A stretch of 64,000 nt of DNA from Tethya wilhelma (Eukaryota > Porifera > Demospongiae > Tethyida > Tethyidae): assembly GCA_964030475.1 (NCBI GenBank), contig CAXIPT010000004.1:2493327-2557326 (forward strand). Reading direction: 5' to 3'. Position numbers and translations under genes: made by a program. Each line of letters starts with the position of its first letter. The stretch's first letter is position 1. This document shows, one piece after another, positions 29,461 through 41,307 of the stretch. The notes under the pieces are model-generated. The model was not told the DNA's origin. It worked only from the letters and a program-made list of their open reading frames with translations, and did no database searches.

Positions 29461-32400
29461 TGTGTTTGTATATATGTATGTATGTGTGTATATATGTGTG
29501 TTTGTTTGCCATTGCCAAGTAACCAAAGTTTTTATAGGCTAATTGGATAGGTGGAGGTGACAATAGAGTAGCTAGGCCAAGGGGTCACAGGGGGTCAATG
29601 GCAAACAAAATAGTTGAATGCCCTTAAGTGTGCAGCACTCGAACATGCATCAAGTGCTGCCCACTTAAGGGTCTTGCAACTATAATTTGTGTGTGTGTGT
29701 GTGCAAACAATACACTGGTGGGTCTTGAGCTGTTATACAAAACATGAGCACACAGGACCCAAATAGCTACTGAACCCAGACTGAATACACCATGCAAGTG
29801 TCAAATAAAGCTGGGAAGAGCACTGATTGCCATTGCTGAGCAGGTGCAATGTTTTACCGTATGCGCAGATGAATGATATCAATCCGCGAAACTTATTCAA
29901 CGAAAATTTGCAATAGCACAATCCGCGAAAATTAAGTAACCTCGAAAATTAAGCGGTATACGATATGTCATTAGCAACTGGAAACACTTTCAGCTAGACC
30001 ACTCTATAGGATGGCTAATGTATCAATTATAATCTTCCTTGCAGTACGTACAAATCAAATGTAGGCCTATCTCTCTCCATTTCACGGCATGGAGTTCTAG
30101 AATGCGACACAACACACCATGATGCTCTGCTAGTGTCAGAGGGAGGTCTTCAGGTTGGTAGTCAGGTCTGGCTGGGACGGATGAAGCTGGTTCTTGCTCG
30201 GAAAGAGACGCGGAAAGAGATGCCATTTTGGGACAAAAAAATTTTAAAGGAAAAGGACCCCGCCCATTTTCCATATTCATGCAGACTAGTATGCGGATTA
30301 GTACCCAGATCTAGTATACGGAGAAGATACACAAAACACACAAGTGAACCATAAAAATGGTGGCTACTTAGCGTATACAAGAAGAGTGTGTGTTCTTTAA
30401 TCTGACAGTTCAACTATTCTAACAAACCTTACAACGAGAGAGAGTAGAATGAGCGACCCAGCTGCAAAGAAGAGGAACAAGAAGCACCGAAAGAAGGCCG
30501 CTAAAGCTTCCACAACTGACAACAAGGACAATGGTGGCGAGTCTAAGGACACACAGCAGAACAAGACGCCCAAAGTAAGGAGGCATAGATTTGGCGGGGT
30601 CGTCTGTGACGTCACGTAGTGAGGTAAATTGAGATTGCTGAGCTGGCCAAATTGCAAAGAAGCAGTACATGCATACATGGTTACCTTTCACTGCCCAATT
30701 ATTACTATGTACATGCCTGTGCTTGCATGCATAACATCAGTATAATTCATACACATGCAAGGAGCGTAGCAAGCGAAGCGAGCCACACTCCTTGTATTCC
30801 GTGCAATAGCACCTTTAAACTGACACTGTGATTAATTAAGAGTATGTAATTATCTCTACCCATCTCTAGCTTACTTTAACTCCTTAAGTTGAGGACAGTA
30901 TTTGAGTCCTTCAGAGAGACACCTGGCTCCATCAGCACCAATGGAGTTGTCAAGGATACTGTACGATACGAACATGTGATATGATGTTCATCAGCAATGT
31001 ATATCATTCAGACCACAAGAAAAAATAATGATAATAATTTAATTGTCACACTAAATAACCAACATTGATGTACTGTATGCAATTTCTGTTTTCATTATGA
31101 AACACTGTAATGTACGTTATACGTACATAATTCAATTTGTTTGCAGGCTTCTCTCTTTTAATTTTTTATGAATTATCGTATAGTGAGAAATTTTCGGGGG
31201 TATAAATTTTTGTGAAAAGCCAAGACAGGGCTTCAGAAGTAAATATTGGTGGTTTTAATTTTTGTGACTCAAGTATCTCCAACTTACAGCGCTTGAAGGT
31301 CTTGTGACAGTTTATCTGCTGTGGTATACATGTAGAATACTATTCTAGCTAGATAGCTATTTAGACTACAAACTTCTTGAAAGGACGGACAAGAGACAAA
31401 GAACTGAAGTCTTTGACAACATGCACGTGGCCAGCATCGTGACCTTCGACCTAGGAAAAAAATCTTGTGGATGGAAAAATTTCGTGACTCAGGGGTTAGT
31501 CATGAAAATAACAAAAATTTGGACCCCACAAAAATTTCCCGCTAAACAGTATTTACATGAGAGAAGCCTAGGGAGCTATTAATTATAAAAGTTTGAAACT
31601 GTCTATATACACTTACACTAATTCCTGAAGTTGAGGACAGTATTTGAGTCCTTCAGAGAGACACTTGGCTCCATCAGCACCAATGAAGTTGTAGGAGAGA
31701 CTGTATAATGAATGTGTATATATATTGCCTTGAACAGTACAACTACTATTGCATGCACTGAGAGGTTATGGTATGATCATGGTACATATGTGTGTATCCC
31801 TTAGTTCAGGAGTAGCCTAGTCCTAGACCCCACCTTTTTCTCCCAGCGAAAAATGGGGATCAAGAAAAACTAGCACACATTTTGTGTTTCTGCAGAGCCA
31901 ATCATATTGCTTACATAAAGTCATGTGAATATCACATGACTGGAAATCGCAAAAATTTGTTACTTGTAAACTGACCAGTCTGCAGAATTTTTGCATGTGT
32001 GTATAAAAGTTTTGAAACCTGTTGAAACTTGAAACAACGTGCCATTGACATCGCTGTTCAAAGCTAGGTAGCGCTTTCATCTCTGAATGGAACAGATAAG
32101 AATTTAGTTATTACAAAGGCATGAACTAAGGAAATTGCAGTATCATTCTGCATTTTCGTGACAAGTTTCAACACAAATCAAATTATTGTTTTTTTTGTAA
32201 AAGGTCATGCTAACCCTACCCACTTCTGTGAAAAGTTTTTTAGGTCAGGTTGCATGTGAATCATGGTGAAGTTATATTCCAGAATTTCACTGGAAGTTTT
32301 AAATTTTTTAGACCAGTACTATTGTTTTAAAAGAACAACCACTAAAGCTCATGTTGAACACAAACAATGTTTATTACTTACTTTAGTTTCTGTAGTTCCG

Positions 32401-35400
32401 GACAGTATTTGAGTCCTTCAGAGAGACACCTGGCTCTATCAGCACCAATGGAGTTGTGAGAGAGACTATTATTGATTGATGAAATATAGGCATAATAAAA
32501 GGATATCAGATTGATAAGACTAGTACACCAAAGAGTAGATGAACACATGTACTGCACTACAGGCAATGGAAACAAAGGTCAGTTATGGTGCCATGTAATT
32601 ACAGGTTTAAGCATGTTTCCCAGGATTTTAAATTCATTCCTCATGTATATAATTATTCTAAGGAAATGTGTTTGCTCGGGAGGAGCCTAGTAACCATGCT
32701 AGAGTACTTGGTAGTCTTGTGCCCAGACCCCACCCTCGCACGTGAGAAAAAGGGGGTTTGGTACACTTCGAAGGATTTTCGGGTCTAGCTGACTCAGCAT
32801 GTCAGGATTTTGACGTATCAATCAGAGAGCTTCCATGTGACTTTATCATGTGCCATGCAGACTCTGCCCACTCAATGATTCCATATTTGGAGCAGGCAGT
32901 GGCTGCTGATGCATTGTTGCTACACTGTTGCTAGACAACAAAGCTCTCACGTGAGAATTAAACTGGATATCAGCTGACTAGCTGAGTCAGCAAAATCCCA
33001 AAAGTTGTTCAAAGTGTACCAGACCTATTTTTCCTCGGGAGAGGAGCAGCTATGAGCAGCTTGAACAGATGTAAAGTAGAACCTCAATTATCCAAACCTC
33101 ACTTATCCGAACTCTATTATCCGAAAAGAGCTGGAAGACCAAATTTAGGTTAAATGGACGTGCCCTTTTTTTGAGCTTGAGGCTTGTGTAATCATGCACA
33201 CGGTCACGTTTGATAGATGAAAAATACAATTTACCAGTGTTCCGAGATGCTACACAGCAAGTAATAATACTATCATGGCTACTAGAGTGGCAAAAACAAG
33301 CATAATTTTATCGCTTCAATTATCAAAACAAACTCAGTTTTCCAAACATTGGAAATTATAGCCTGTGCCTCAAGGTGTTCAGATAATCGAGGTTCTACTG
33401 TACTGACTGCTATACAATAAGAGCTGCTATCCTCAAACCAGGCATTCTCCTGCTAATTTTACTCTGCATGTGCATGAATTATCATCTGTGTACAAAGGAA
33501 GTAGCCTCGTTCCCAGGCCTTCTGCGTGCCGCTAGTGTAATTGACGATCTTATAAAATCATCTGGTAAAGATTGTCAACATTATAAATCAGCAATAGTAG
33601 CTTCATTTATAATTATTTTTACAAGAACAAAGTCTGGGAATTGTTTCAAAATGTCTTCGCTTACCGTAATTCCTGAAGTTGAGGACAGTACTTGAGTCCT
33701 TCAAAGAGACACTTGGCTCCATCAGCACCAATGGAGTTGCGAGAGAGACTATAATAAAATACAAACATGTGATATAATATTCAATATCAGCAATGTACAT
33801 CATTCAGGCCATAAAAAAACAAACAAACAAAAAACGATAATAATTTGCCACACTAAATAACCAACATTCATGCATGCAATTTTTGGTATGTATATTACAA
33901 TTGCATGACTCTTAAGTGGGGGGCACTCGATGCATGGTCGAGTGCTGCACACTTAAGGGTATGCAACTATTTTGTTTGCCCTCTGTGACCCCCTATGACC
34001 CCTAGCTACTCTACTATCACCTCTACCCAGCCAGTAACCAGCAATTAGCCTATAAAACCTTTGGTTGCTAGGCAATGGCAAACAAATTATTATTGGGGCG
34101 AGCCTGAGCGAGCCCCAGATAGCGAGTAGTACGTGGGGTGCATCTGTCTGTCTGTCATCGTTGGGTCTTGTACGCTCACCTAAGCTAATTCTAGCTAATA
34201 ATCGACCCGTACCATGTGCTATGCATTACTCCCGCATGCGCATTAAGTTTAGAGTGTGCACGTGTTTTCGAGACAGTCAATCAAGAGATCAGACAGAGGC
34301 AGCTAGAGCAGAACAGTTGAGAAATGGTTCTTCTAATAGCTCAGAGGTTGTGAGACTTAGGCAGTTGTTAAGCATATCTTATGAGAGAAAGGCACAGGCA
34401 CAGTTTAACAGCAGCGCCCAACAGAAAGATAGGCAGAAACTGCAAAGAGAAAAACGGTGTTGCCAGGCTTGCTCAATATACAGTGTCAGAGGGTAAGAGA
34501 TACCAAGTTTGAATACAACCGTAGATTTTACATGTCTCATTAGCAATCCTTCGTGTAAACAAACTTCTGATGTTCACACCACAGGCACAGTCATTTGAAC
34601 ACTGTCAGTTTTGTACTGGCACAGACAGCCAGATCTATACCATAATTTGTCATTCTGACAAATATTCTTCACACATTTGCTGTACAATTTATGCAAAAAG
34701 CTGCGCTCGCTCAGGCTCGCCCCACAATGCCTTACATTTTTCTAGTGTTAAGGAAAATTTTCATTACAAAACACTGCAATGTAGGTTATACATATATAAT
34801 TCACTTTGTTCCTTCATATATATAATTATTTTTTTAACAACAATTTTAATTACAAGAGGGAAGGCTGGGAATGGTTTCAAAGTGTCTTAATTCACTTACT
34901 TTAAGTCCTGAAGTTGAGGACAGTACTTGAGTCCTTCAGAGAGACACTTGACTCCATCATCACCAATGAAATTGGTAGAGAGACTATAATACAATACGAA
35001 CATGAGATATATGATAGTCATTATCAGCAATGTACATTGTACATCATTCCCACACTAAATAACCGACATTCATGTATGCAATTTTTGGTATCATATGTAC
35101 GGTAGTACGTATAGTAGGAATGGACCGACTGCCCCATAGACACAATACAAAATGTTTATCACCATAAAAATCTAGCAAGACAAAGTTAAGCATTCACACT
35201 TGCTCAGAAGCTCTTTTAGGCTGATTACCAACAGTATGTAAGGCCTAAAGCTTACAGAAACTTTCCAAAGCACTCGTAGAGAGTGCTAGTCAAAAGTTAC
35301 ACCCACGCAATTTTGTTCTCACTTACTTACTTCCTTACTTCCTTACTTACTGACTTACTTGAACGCAGTTTCCAGACAAACAGAAGAATTTGAGCTATCT

Positions 35401-38400
35401 TTGACAACACAAAGTAACTTTTTTTCATCCGTACTAGGGTCTTTTACCCTCGTTTACTGCCTAAATGTGTTAAAACAAAAGCTAGAAAGCTTTGAAACTT
35501 CAGTATAAATTTGTGTACTTCATGTGTAGCCATTTTTCTAGTATAGAGTTCAAAGGTCGTTGTCTCATCCACGTAGCATTTAATGCGCATGCGCATTAGC
35601 CACATACTACTACTCCAGTATTTTTGTAGAGACTAACCAGTCTCTGAGAGTCTCCTCACTGTAGTGTTGAAAAAAACAAGTGAATGAACAAGTAGTAAAA
35701 ATTTCAAAAAAATAAGCAGTGTAGGAATGGGCAGTGCTGTAAAAAGTATTGGAACAAGGAATGGTCTCAATTTCGGCACATGACTACTTCATTTTTTGTG
35801 CCCAAGTTTTGGCCAGTAATCGAACTCTGACTGCTATATAATTATTTTATTCCACTTTTTAGCGAAGTGATAAGATTTGTGATACTCGTTAGCTATTCAA
35901 GTAGAGATCATTCTTTGAACCATCCATTTACAACAAATAGCTATATATAATTATATATGAGGGATCAAAAGTGAAAATGAAGTAGTCATGTGCCGAAATT
36001 GAGACCATTCCTTGTTCCAATACTTTTTACAGCACTGCCCATTCCTACACTGCTTATTTTTTTGAAATTTTTACTACTTGTGTATATTATAATTGCACGA
36101 CTCTTAAGTGGGGGTACTCGATGCATGGTCAAGTGCCGCCCACTTAAGGGCATGCAACTATAGGATATGCATACCCTATAGCGGGAAATTTTCGTATGGT
36201 GCGGATTTTCGTATTTTTCGTATGTTGTTCCAATATAAGAAAATTAAAGCTGCGAAAATTTAACTTCCATATTATGCGCAATACGAGCACGCACCACAGA
36301 TACGAAATTTAAAACTATGAAAAAATTTTCTGGCGTTCTCTTACTGATTTATACGAAATTTTGAACTTACCATAATTTCCCGCTATATGGTATATATAAT
36401 TCACTTTGTTCCCTTATACCGTATAGCAGGAAATTTTCGGGAGTGTAATTTTCGTGAATAGCCTAGACCACGCTTCAGAAGAAATATTCGTGGTTTTAAT
36501 TTTTGTGACTCAAGTATCTCAAACTTACAGCGCTTGAAGGTCTTGTGACAGTTTATCTGCTTTGGTATACATGTAGAATACTATTCTAGCTAGATACTAG
36601 CCATTTAGACTGCAAACCTCATAAAAAAATTTTCGTGGGAGGGAAAATTTCGTGACTCAGGGGTTAGTCATGAAAATAACGAAAATTTGCACCTCACGGA
36701 AATTTACCGCTATACGGTATATAATTATTTTTTACAATGATTTTTATTTACAAGAGAGAAGTCTGGGAATGGTTTCAAACTGCCTTTGCTTACACAAAAT
36801 CCTGAAGGTGAGAACAGTACTTGAGTCCTTCAGAGAGACACTTGGCTCCGTCATCACCAATGGAGTTGATAGAGAGACTGAATAATAATTATCAAAAATA
36901 ATAATAATAATTATTGATGATTATTTTGATTATACCATATGCAAATCATAATCATTCTTACTCTAATCTCTCAATGGCAAGTGATGAGTGCTCCTCCATT
37001 GTGTGATGGAATTGGTTTAACAAAGCTTGTACTCCAACAGGACCACAATGACAGCGGGCAAAGTTAAGAGTTCTACTTGGATGATTTTTGCTCTTGCATA
37101 CAACGACCCCAACAGCAGACATATCAGAGGGGGTAAGGCTATCATCATACAAAAAAACAGTTGATTTCAGCTTTTTGATGAGATTTGAACAACTATCACC
37201 ACACTGTGATTCTGAGGCACAATGTATTAGAAAAAGAGTTTCTGACTTACTAATAAACGTACTACCAAGTTTTTTGTTGCATTCATAAACTCTTAGATAA
37301 ACAGTGTTGATAATTCTCTCTGGATTGTTGCTCAGTCCACTCACAAAGATGATCACTTCTCTGAAGTGGCTCTCTCTACAATGGTGTGAGATCAGTGTTG
37401 TCTGCTCATGTTCAGGAAGGCTGCAAATGTAGTACGCGGCACAGAATTCTTGAATCGTGAGATGAAAAAAATTATAATTCTCTGAGGATGGTAACACTGA
37501 GTCTAGTTCAGGCTCACAAACAAGGAGGCCAATTTCTTTAATCTCTTCAGGGACATCCTCAAAAATGATTTGGTGATTAGCAATGCCATCATAAGCCATA
37601 CGACAAAGCTTTCCAAATTTCTCATGGAGAGCTAGTGGTAATTTTCGTAAACTGTTCGCTTTAAGAGTTGGGTCTTCTCGTTTTCTCTTCGTTTTAAAAG
37701 TTAAATCTTCTCGTAATATGGTCATCAGGATGTTGGTCTCGTACAACTTGGTTCGAGTGTTTGGTAGACCAGAACCATCTTTGAACATTTTCTTACACAC
37801 CTCAACAGTGAGAGCGCACTGAAGAGGATTATACATCATGGCCTCAATCTTTGGATGGCTGGAGAGATATTCATTGAACAGAGGCAATTGTTCAGAGTTA
37901 ACATTGTCTTCAATGTAGGTCTTGATCTTGTCTTTGGTGAACCCAAGTACTTCAATGTGCTGGAGGTTTTTATCTCGTTGGTAACACCTATCATACAGCG
38001 ACTCACAGGCTGAAGGACGACTCGTAACTAGTACACTAGCTTTAGGAAGATATTCTCCATCAACAACTTTGGAGATCACTGAATCATTTTGCACGTCTTC
38101 AGGAAGTTCATCGTACCCATCCAGAACAAACAGAACAGACTCTCCTTGGTTGTCTAATATCTCCTGACAAACATTTGCTTGTAGTTTACGGTCTGGGTTG
38201 GCCATCGAAAAAAGTTCTTTGAATTTTTTTGCTTCTCTGATCTCTTTTCTTCGTAGAGGGATGAAAATGACTAGTGAGTATTCCTGAAATAGTTGACCTA
38301 ACTCCCACTCACGACACAGGTTCCAGGCCAACGTGGTCTTGCCAACTCCTGGACCTCCTTGGAGCAGCATACAGGTAGCTAAGGAACCATTCTCCAGCTT

Positions 38401-39211
38401 ACCAATGCACATCATTTCTAAAGGACCTTTCTTCTTTAGTATCATGTCGATATTTCCCTCTTGGACTGTGCTACGAGTGAACTCATCCATTTCTTCCTTG
38501 GACACATTTTCTCGAGAGATTAATGCTAGACTGACAAAGTTAGCAGTTCGAAGTTGACGACCTTTGAGGTAGTCAGGCATTTTACGTTTGGAATATAGTT
38601 CCTTCAAACGTTTGGCATACTTTTGTAGATTAGAAGAGAAACTCAATTTGGGCACATCTACACACAATAGACAATGAGCAATTTACCTACACAGAGAATA
38701 AAACCAGCTACAAATTTTGGGTTGGGCTTTATTTAGAACTATGCTAGCTCAGTGAGGGACAGCTACATACAGCCTGGACTTATAAATTCCAATGTACTAT
38801 TAGTCCTATTTATGTGTTAATTCTGACCATACCTTGTTGTGCTAGTTGTTGTTGGACACTGTCTCTGAGTTGAGATGCAGTCTCTCCTAGTCCAGCCTTC
38901 TTCAGAGCAGTCTCCAACTCACTCATCCTAGCTCCACCTTCTCTCTCTCTGAGGTACTTCTCAAGCATGGCGTTCATCCAGCTCACTGGAGCTGTTTGCA
39001 GGAGCAGCAATGGGTCTGCTTGGATGTTGTCAAGGTGTCCAGGTAGGAGGCCCAAGTGTAGGCCTATCTCTCTCCATTTCACGGCATGGAGTTCTAGAAT
39101 GTGACACAACACACCATGATGCTCTGCTAGTGTCAGAGGGAGGTCTTCAGGTTGATAGTCAGGTCTGGCTGGGACGGTTGAAGCTGGTTCTTGCTCGAAA
39201 AGAGATGCCAT
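24447..39211 (-). CDS. NLR receptor: Death-NACHT-LRR (downstream exon set provisional)
   Basis: Transcribed leftward. Exon 1 38833-39211 encodes a Death-fold domain (LTLAEHHGVLCHILEL..KWREIGLHLGLLPGHLDNIQ, residues ~28-120). Exon 2 36962-38657 encodes a NACHT ATPase: Walker A GGPGVGKTT, Walker B LFVLDGYDELPE, sensor TSRPSA, then a winged-helix region with FHLTIQEFCAAYY. LRR exons of 84 nt follow at 36794-36877, 34900-34983, 33665-33748, 32382-32465, 31617-31700, 30875-30958, 28856-28939 and 27943-28026, then a cap exon 24447-24594 (STEGRAALEMMRDKMNSK) with stop. Every junction is in phase. NLRs are cytosolic sensors that oligomerise by NACHT and signal through the Death domain. Exons below 30.8 kb may belong to another copy, since a Death-exon fragment at 30054-30226 lies between. 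Confidence 0.85.
25863..26606 (+). mobile_element. AAGCCTCGG element, first copy (744 bp)
   Basis: 5' end AAGCCTCGGCGCGTGCGAAG, a TG/TCTG microsatellite about 50 nt in, then subterminal GTGTGCCGAGGCTT and a 3' hairpin GCACCTTGGTGC followed by TTTC. ATT flanks both ends (25860-25862 and 26607-26609). Copy B of the segmental duplication has the uninterrupted site near 46497-46505. Confidence 0.8.
26707..27380 (+). mobile_element. AAGCCTCGG element, second copy (674 bp)
   Basis: Same termini as 25863-26606, including (TCTG)n and the 3' hairpin GCACCATCGGTGC. ATT flanks both ends (26704-26706 and 27381-27383). Copy B has the empty site near 46590-46595. Confidence 0.8.
29420..29500. repeat. (TG)n / TATATG microsatellite
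   Basis: A TG tract grades into TATATGTGTGTTTG steps. It lies where copies A and B of the direct duplication diverge. Confidence 0.6.
29497..29690. mobile_element. TTTGTTTGCC hairpin element
   Basis: GTTTGTTTGCCATTGCCAAG and CAATGGCAAACAAAATAG form inverted ends of about 115 bp. Next to them is a second palindrome in which CCCTTAAGTGTGC faces GCCCACTTAAGGG around CACTCGA/TGCATC. The same pair recurs near 33900-34086, 36098-36165, 60126-60310 and 62965-63150. Confidence 0.6.
29757..29845 (+). pseudogene. decayed Ig-like exon (copy A)
   Basis: It aligns with the exon at 49594-49681 but has TGA twice in frame (NSY-stop and CHC-stop). The companion exon found in copy B at 49381-49481 is missing here. 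Confidence 0.65.
30054..30226 (-). pseudogene. truncated copy of the NLR Death-domain exon
   Basis: MASLSASLSEQEPASSVPAR through HAVKWREIGLHL matches the first ~55 residues of the NLR exon at 39211. Homology stops abruptly at 30054 in the middle of the Death domain, and the frame ends at 30023. The upstream promoter region is also copied (30227-30448). Confidence 0.8.
30449..30574 (+). pseudogene. orphan copy of exon 1 of the zinc-ribbon gene
   Basis: An intact 42-codon exon (MSDPAAKKRNKKHRKKAAKA..) with its GTAAGG donor is almost identical to 39429-39554. Homology ends about 20 nt into the intron (30594), and no further exons follow. With 30054-30226 it shows that the bidirectional promoter and both flanking first exons were copied as one block. 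Confidence 0.8.
30797..33781 (-). repeat. arm 2 of the inverted duplication
   Basis: Reverse-complement partner of 13857-17592 containing four LRR exons of the NLR gene. It lacks the two TAGCCTCG insertions of arm 1 but shares the Tigger-like element. Confidence 0.85.
33074..33400. mobile_element. Tigger/pogo-like MITE, arm-2 copy
   Basis: Right end GATAATCGAGGTTCTACTG followed by TA; the left end reads AAGTAGAACCTCAATTATCC (first base mutated) preceded by TA. It partners 14381-14794. Confidence 0.7.
33898..34086. mobile_element. CTTAAGTGGGG hairpin plus TTTGTTTGCC element
   Basis: CTTAAGTGGGGGGCACTCGA faces TCGAGTGCTGCACACTTAAG as a near-perfect hairpin, followed by inverted ends TTTGTTTGCC (33971) and GGCAATGGCAAACAAA (34086). 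The pair recurs around 29.6, 36.1, 60.2 and 63.0 kb. Confidence 0.65.
34093..34745 (+). mobile_element. (TCTG)n Helitron-like element, copy 2, with a clean empty site
   Basis: TTGGGGCGAGCCTGAGCGAG to ..TTTTTCTAG, homologous to 7748-8423. The flanks AAATTATTA and TGTTAAGGAAA are continuous as AAATTATTATGTTAAGG at about 60310, 62045 and 62590, so the element entered between A and T with no target duplication. That is the Helitron insertion rule, and CTAG is a canonical Helitron 3' end. Confidence 0.85.
35319..35360. repeat. (ACTT)n simple repeat
   Basis: About ten ACTT/CCTT steps in an NLR intron. Confidence 0.6.
35689..36080. mobile_element. complete ACAAGTAGT palindromic MITE (392 bp)
   Basis: Terminal inverted repeats of about 105 bp run inward from CAAGTAGTAAAAATTTC and its complement, including GTAGGAATGGGCAGTGCTG and CAATTTCGGCACATGACTAC on each arm, around a 180-bp centre. 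It lies in an NLR intron. Partial copies are at 2858-2972, 49730-49818 and 61578-61927. Confidence 0.85.
36172..36392. mobile_element. TACCGTATAGC MITE
   Basis: TACCCTATAGCGGGAAATTT and the complementary right end TTTCCCGCTATATGGTA, with (TACGAAAATT)-type internal repeats. Same family as 48488-48697. Confidence 0.75.
36417..36719. mobile_element. TACCGTATAGC MITE, second subtype
   Basis: TACCGTATAGCAGGAAATTT and AAATTTACCGCTATACGGTA termini. The interior resembles sequence in both inverted-duplication arms (for example about 31160-31550), so those contain a degraded relative. Confidence 0.7.
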
Positions 39212-39428
39212 TTTTGAAGAAAATTTTTTAGAGGAAAAGGACCCCGCCCATTTTCCATATTCAGATTAGTATGCGGATTAGTACGCAGATCTAGTATACG
39301 GAGATGATACACAAAACACACAAGTGAACCATAAAAATGGCTACTTAGCGTATACAAGAAGAAGAGTGTGTGTTCTTTAATCTGACAGTTCAACTATTCT
39401 AACAAACCTTACAACGAGAGAGAGTAGA
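39212..39428. promoter_or_regulatory. 217-bp bidirectional promoter between NLR and zinc-ribbon gene
   Basis: The two start codons face away from each other across 217 bp. The block includes AAAAATGGC motifs resembling YY1 sites on both sides of the midpoint and no clear TATA box. It was copied with both flanking first exons to about 30.0-30.6 kb; at 44.48-44.66 kb only the Death-exon part was recognised. Confidence 0.6.
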
Positions 39429-41247
39429 ATGAGCGACCCAGCTGCAAAGAAGAGGAACAAGAAGCGTCGAAAGAAGGCCGCTAAAGCTTCCACAACTGAC
39501 AACAAGGACAATGGTGGCGAGTCTAAGGACACACAGCAGAACAATACGCCCAAAGTAAGGAGGCATAGATCCTTCACTTGTTGGAATGATGGGAGAATGG
39601 GTTGCAATATTGATCGGTCTTTGTGATTGACTAGAATGAGTTCTCAGTCAATTCAATGGTCGACTAAATGTACTGAGTGTTTTAACTAGATCTGAAGTGA
39701 TTTTAATATAATAGTGTGTATGTAGAAGTGTACTCAATTCATTGCTTTCCTCCTGTGGTATAAATCTTTCATTGGATGTGTATAGAGCCAGAATTGTTTT
39801 TCTGGGGAGTTGTGCAATGTGGTGGGCATTAATTAGAATGACTTTCAATAAATTGTTATTCTGGAACTCTATTCCTACAGCAATCATCTGATAAGGATCA
39901 TCAGGTGATCACTACAGCAAAGTGCCAGAAATGCAAAGGAACATTTCGTCAGATGGTACAAAACGGCAACCCTGCCACGCCTTCCCAGGTGAGCATTAAA
40001 TAGAATTGTGCCTAATATAAATATAAGCTTACCCTTTGCAAAAATTTAACACATACTCAAAAGCTGCCAGCAAATTGGATGTGTCCTACATGTGTTCAAG
40101 CTGTGAAAGCTGATGAGGAACGTCAGAAGCAACTCTTCCAAGGGACGAGCAAGGAAGTGATGGGAGGGGCCAGTGGAGGCTGTGACTGTGCTGCCTGCGT
40201 AGCTAAGAGGTAAGAATCGTAAAACGTTTTAAACTCATAGTCAGTATTGATACCTCTTTTTCCCAAACACCATTATGTAACCAATGTATTTTTCTTTCTC
40301 TGTGCGTGTGTATGTCCACTTTTCAGAGAGAATGCTGTAAGTCCTGAGGTTGAACGAGATGCCCACATCACTCAGTCCTATTGGATGGAGATACGGCAGA
40401 TAGTGAGACGAATCTACAGAGCCAACATGTCACTCTCGAGTAAGACTGTATTCATTATGTAAATTACCACCAATCTAGCAAATTAGAACCTATTTTTGAT
40501 TAATAATTTGAAGCTAGTGGGATGTACTTTATGTCAATTTGCACTCATTTTCACTGGATTTCTCTTATTTCTCTAGACCCTAGCAACAAGACCTCTCTGG
40601 GATCTGATAAGATGAGGACCATTGTTAAGAAACTGTGCAGTCGAGACCCTCACCAGTTCTTTCAACGACTGGAAACACTGGCAAGGTAAAGTTGTTACTC
40701 AAAAAACATCTTTTTACCGTGTCATGTCATATCCCCTTCACACCCTCACACTATCACACTCAATTTCCTTGCATCATCAAAACCATCATACTATCACCAC
40801 CCTCACATTCTCACGCTCATAATATCCCCGGTATAATACTATCACACTTAATTCTCTCACACCTTCACAACCCTCTAAGCTACTGTCACACTCCTCACAC
40901 CATCACACATTCTTCATTCTTTTTCTCAGGGAGTATCTGCTGGAGGTGAAGGTTCGTCTGTTGGAGCAGCTGTCGTGTGGCTTCAACTCCCCCCAGTTGG
41001 CCATCGAGTTCATCCAGATGTTACTGGATGAGTATAACACCCTCACTGATGCTCTGCCCTCACTGCTCTACCTACTGGAACCATTGGTGAGATAACAATC
41101 TGTCCAGTGTTGTAGGTGACAGATGTTGATAAAGATCTTGATAAGATTTTGAAAGATAATGTAGATAGGGAGATGATTGTTCTTTTGTTTGAGCATTTGT
41201 CTCTCTGATTGTCAGCCTGAGCATTTCTTTCAGCTTTCTTTTTGACT

Positions 41248-41307
<60 letters not shown>

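Larger units (their letters stand above)
24310..29997. repeat. copy A of a ~5.5 kb direct segmental duplication
   Basis: It matches 44672-49734 in the same orientation, from GTCTACAGGAAGCACTTGTA to AACACTTTCAGCTAGA. It contains the LRR cap exon, LRR exons 27943 and 28856, and a decayed Ig-like exon near 29757-29845. Copy A has two AAGCCTCGG insertions that copy B lacks. Confidence 0.85.

Noticed and set aside
29360..29563. 67-aa minus-strand ORF
   Set aside because: It consists mainly of (TH)n and (YI)n translated from microsatellite sequence.
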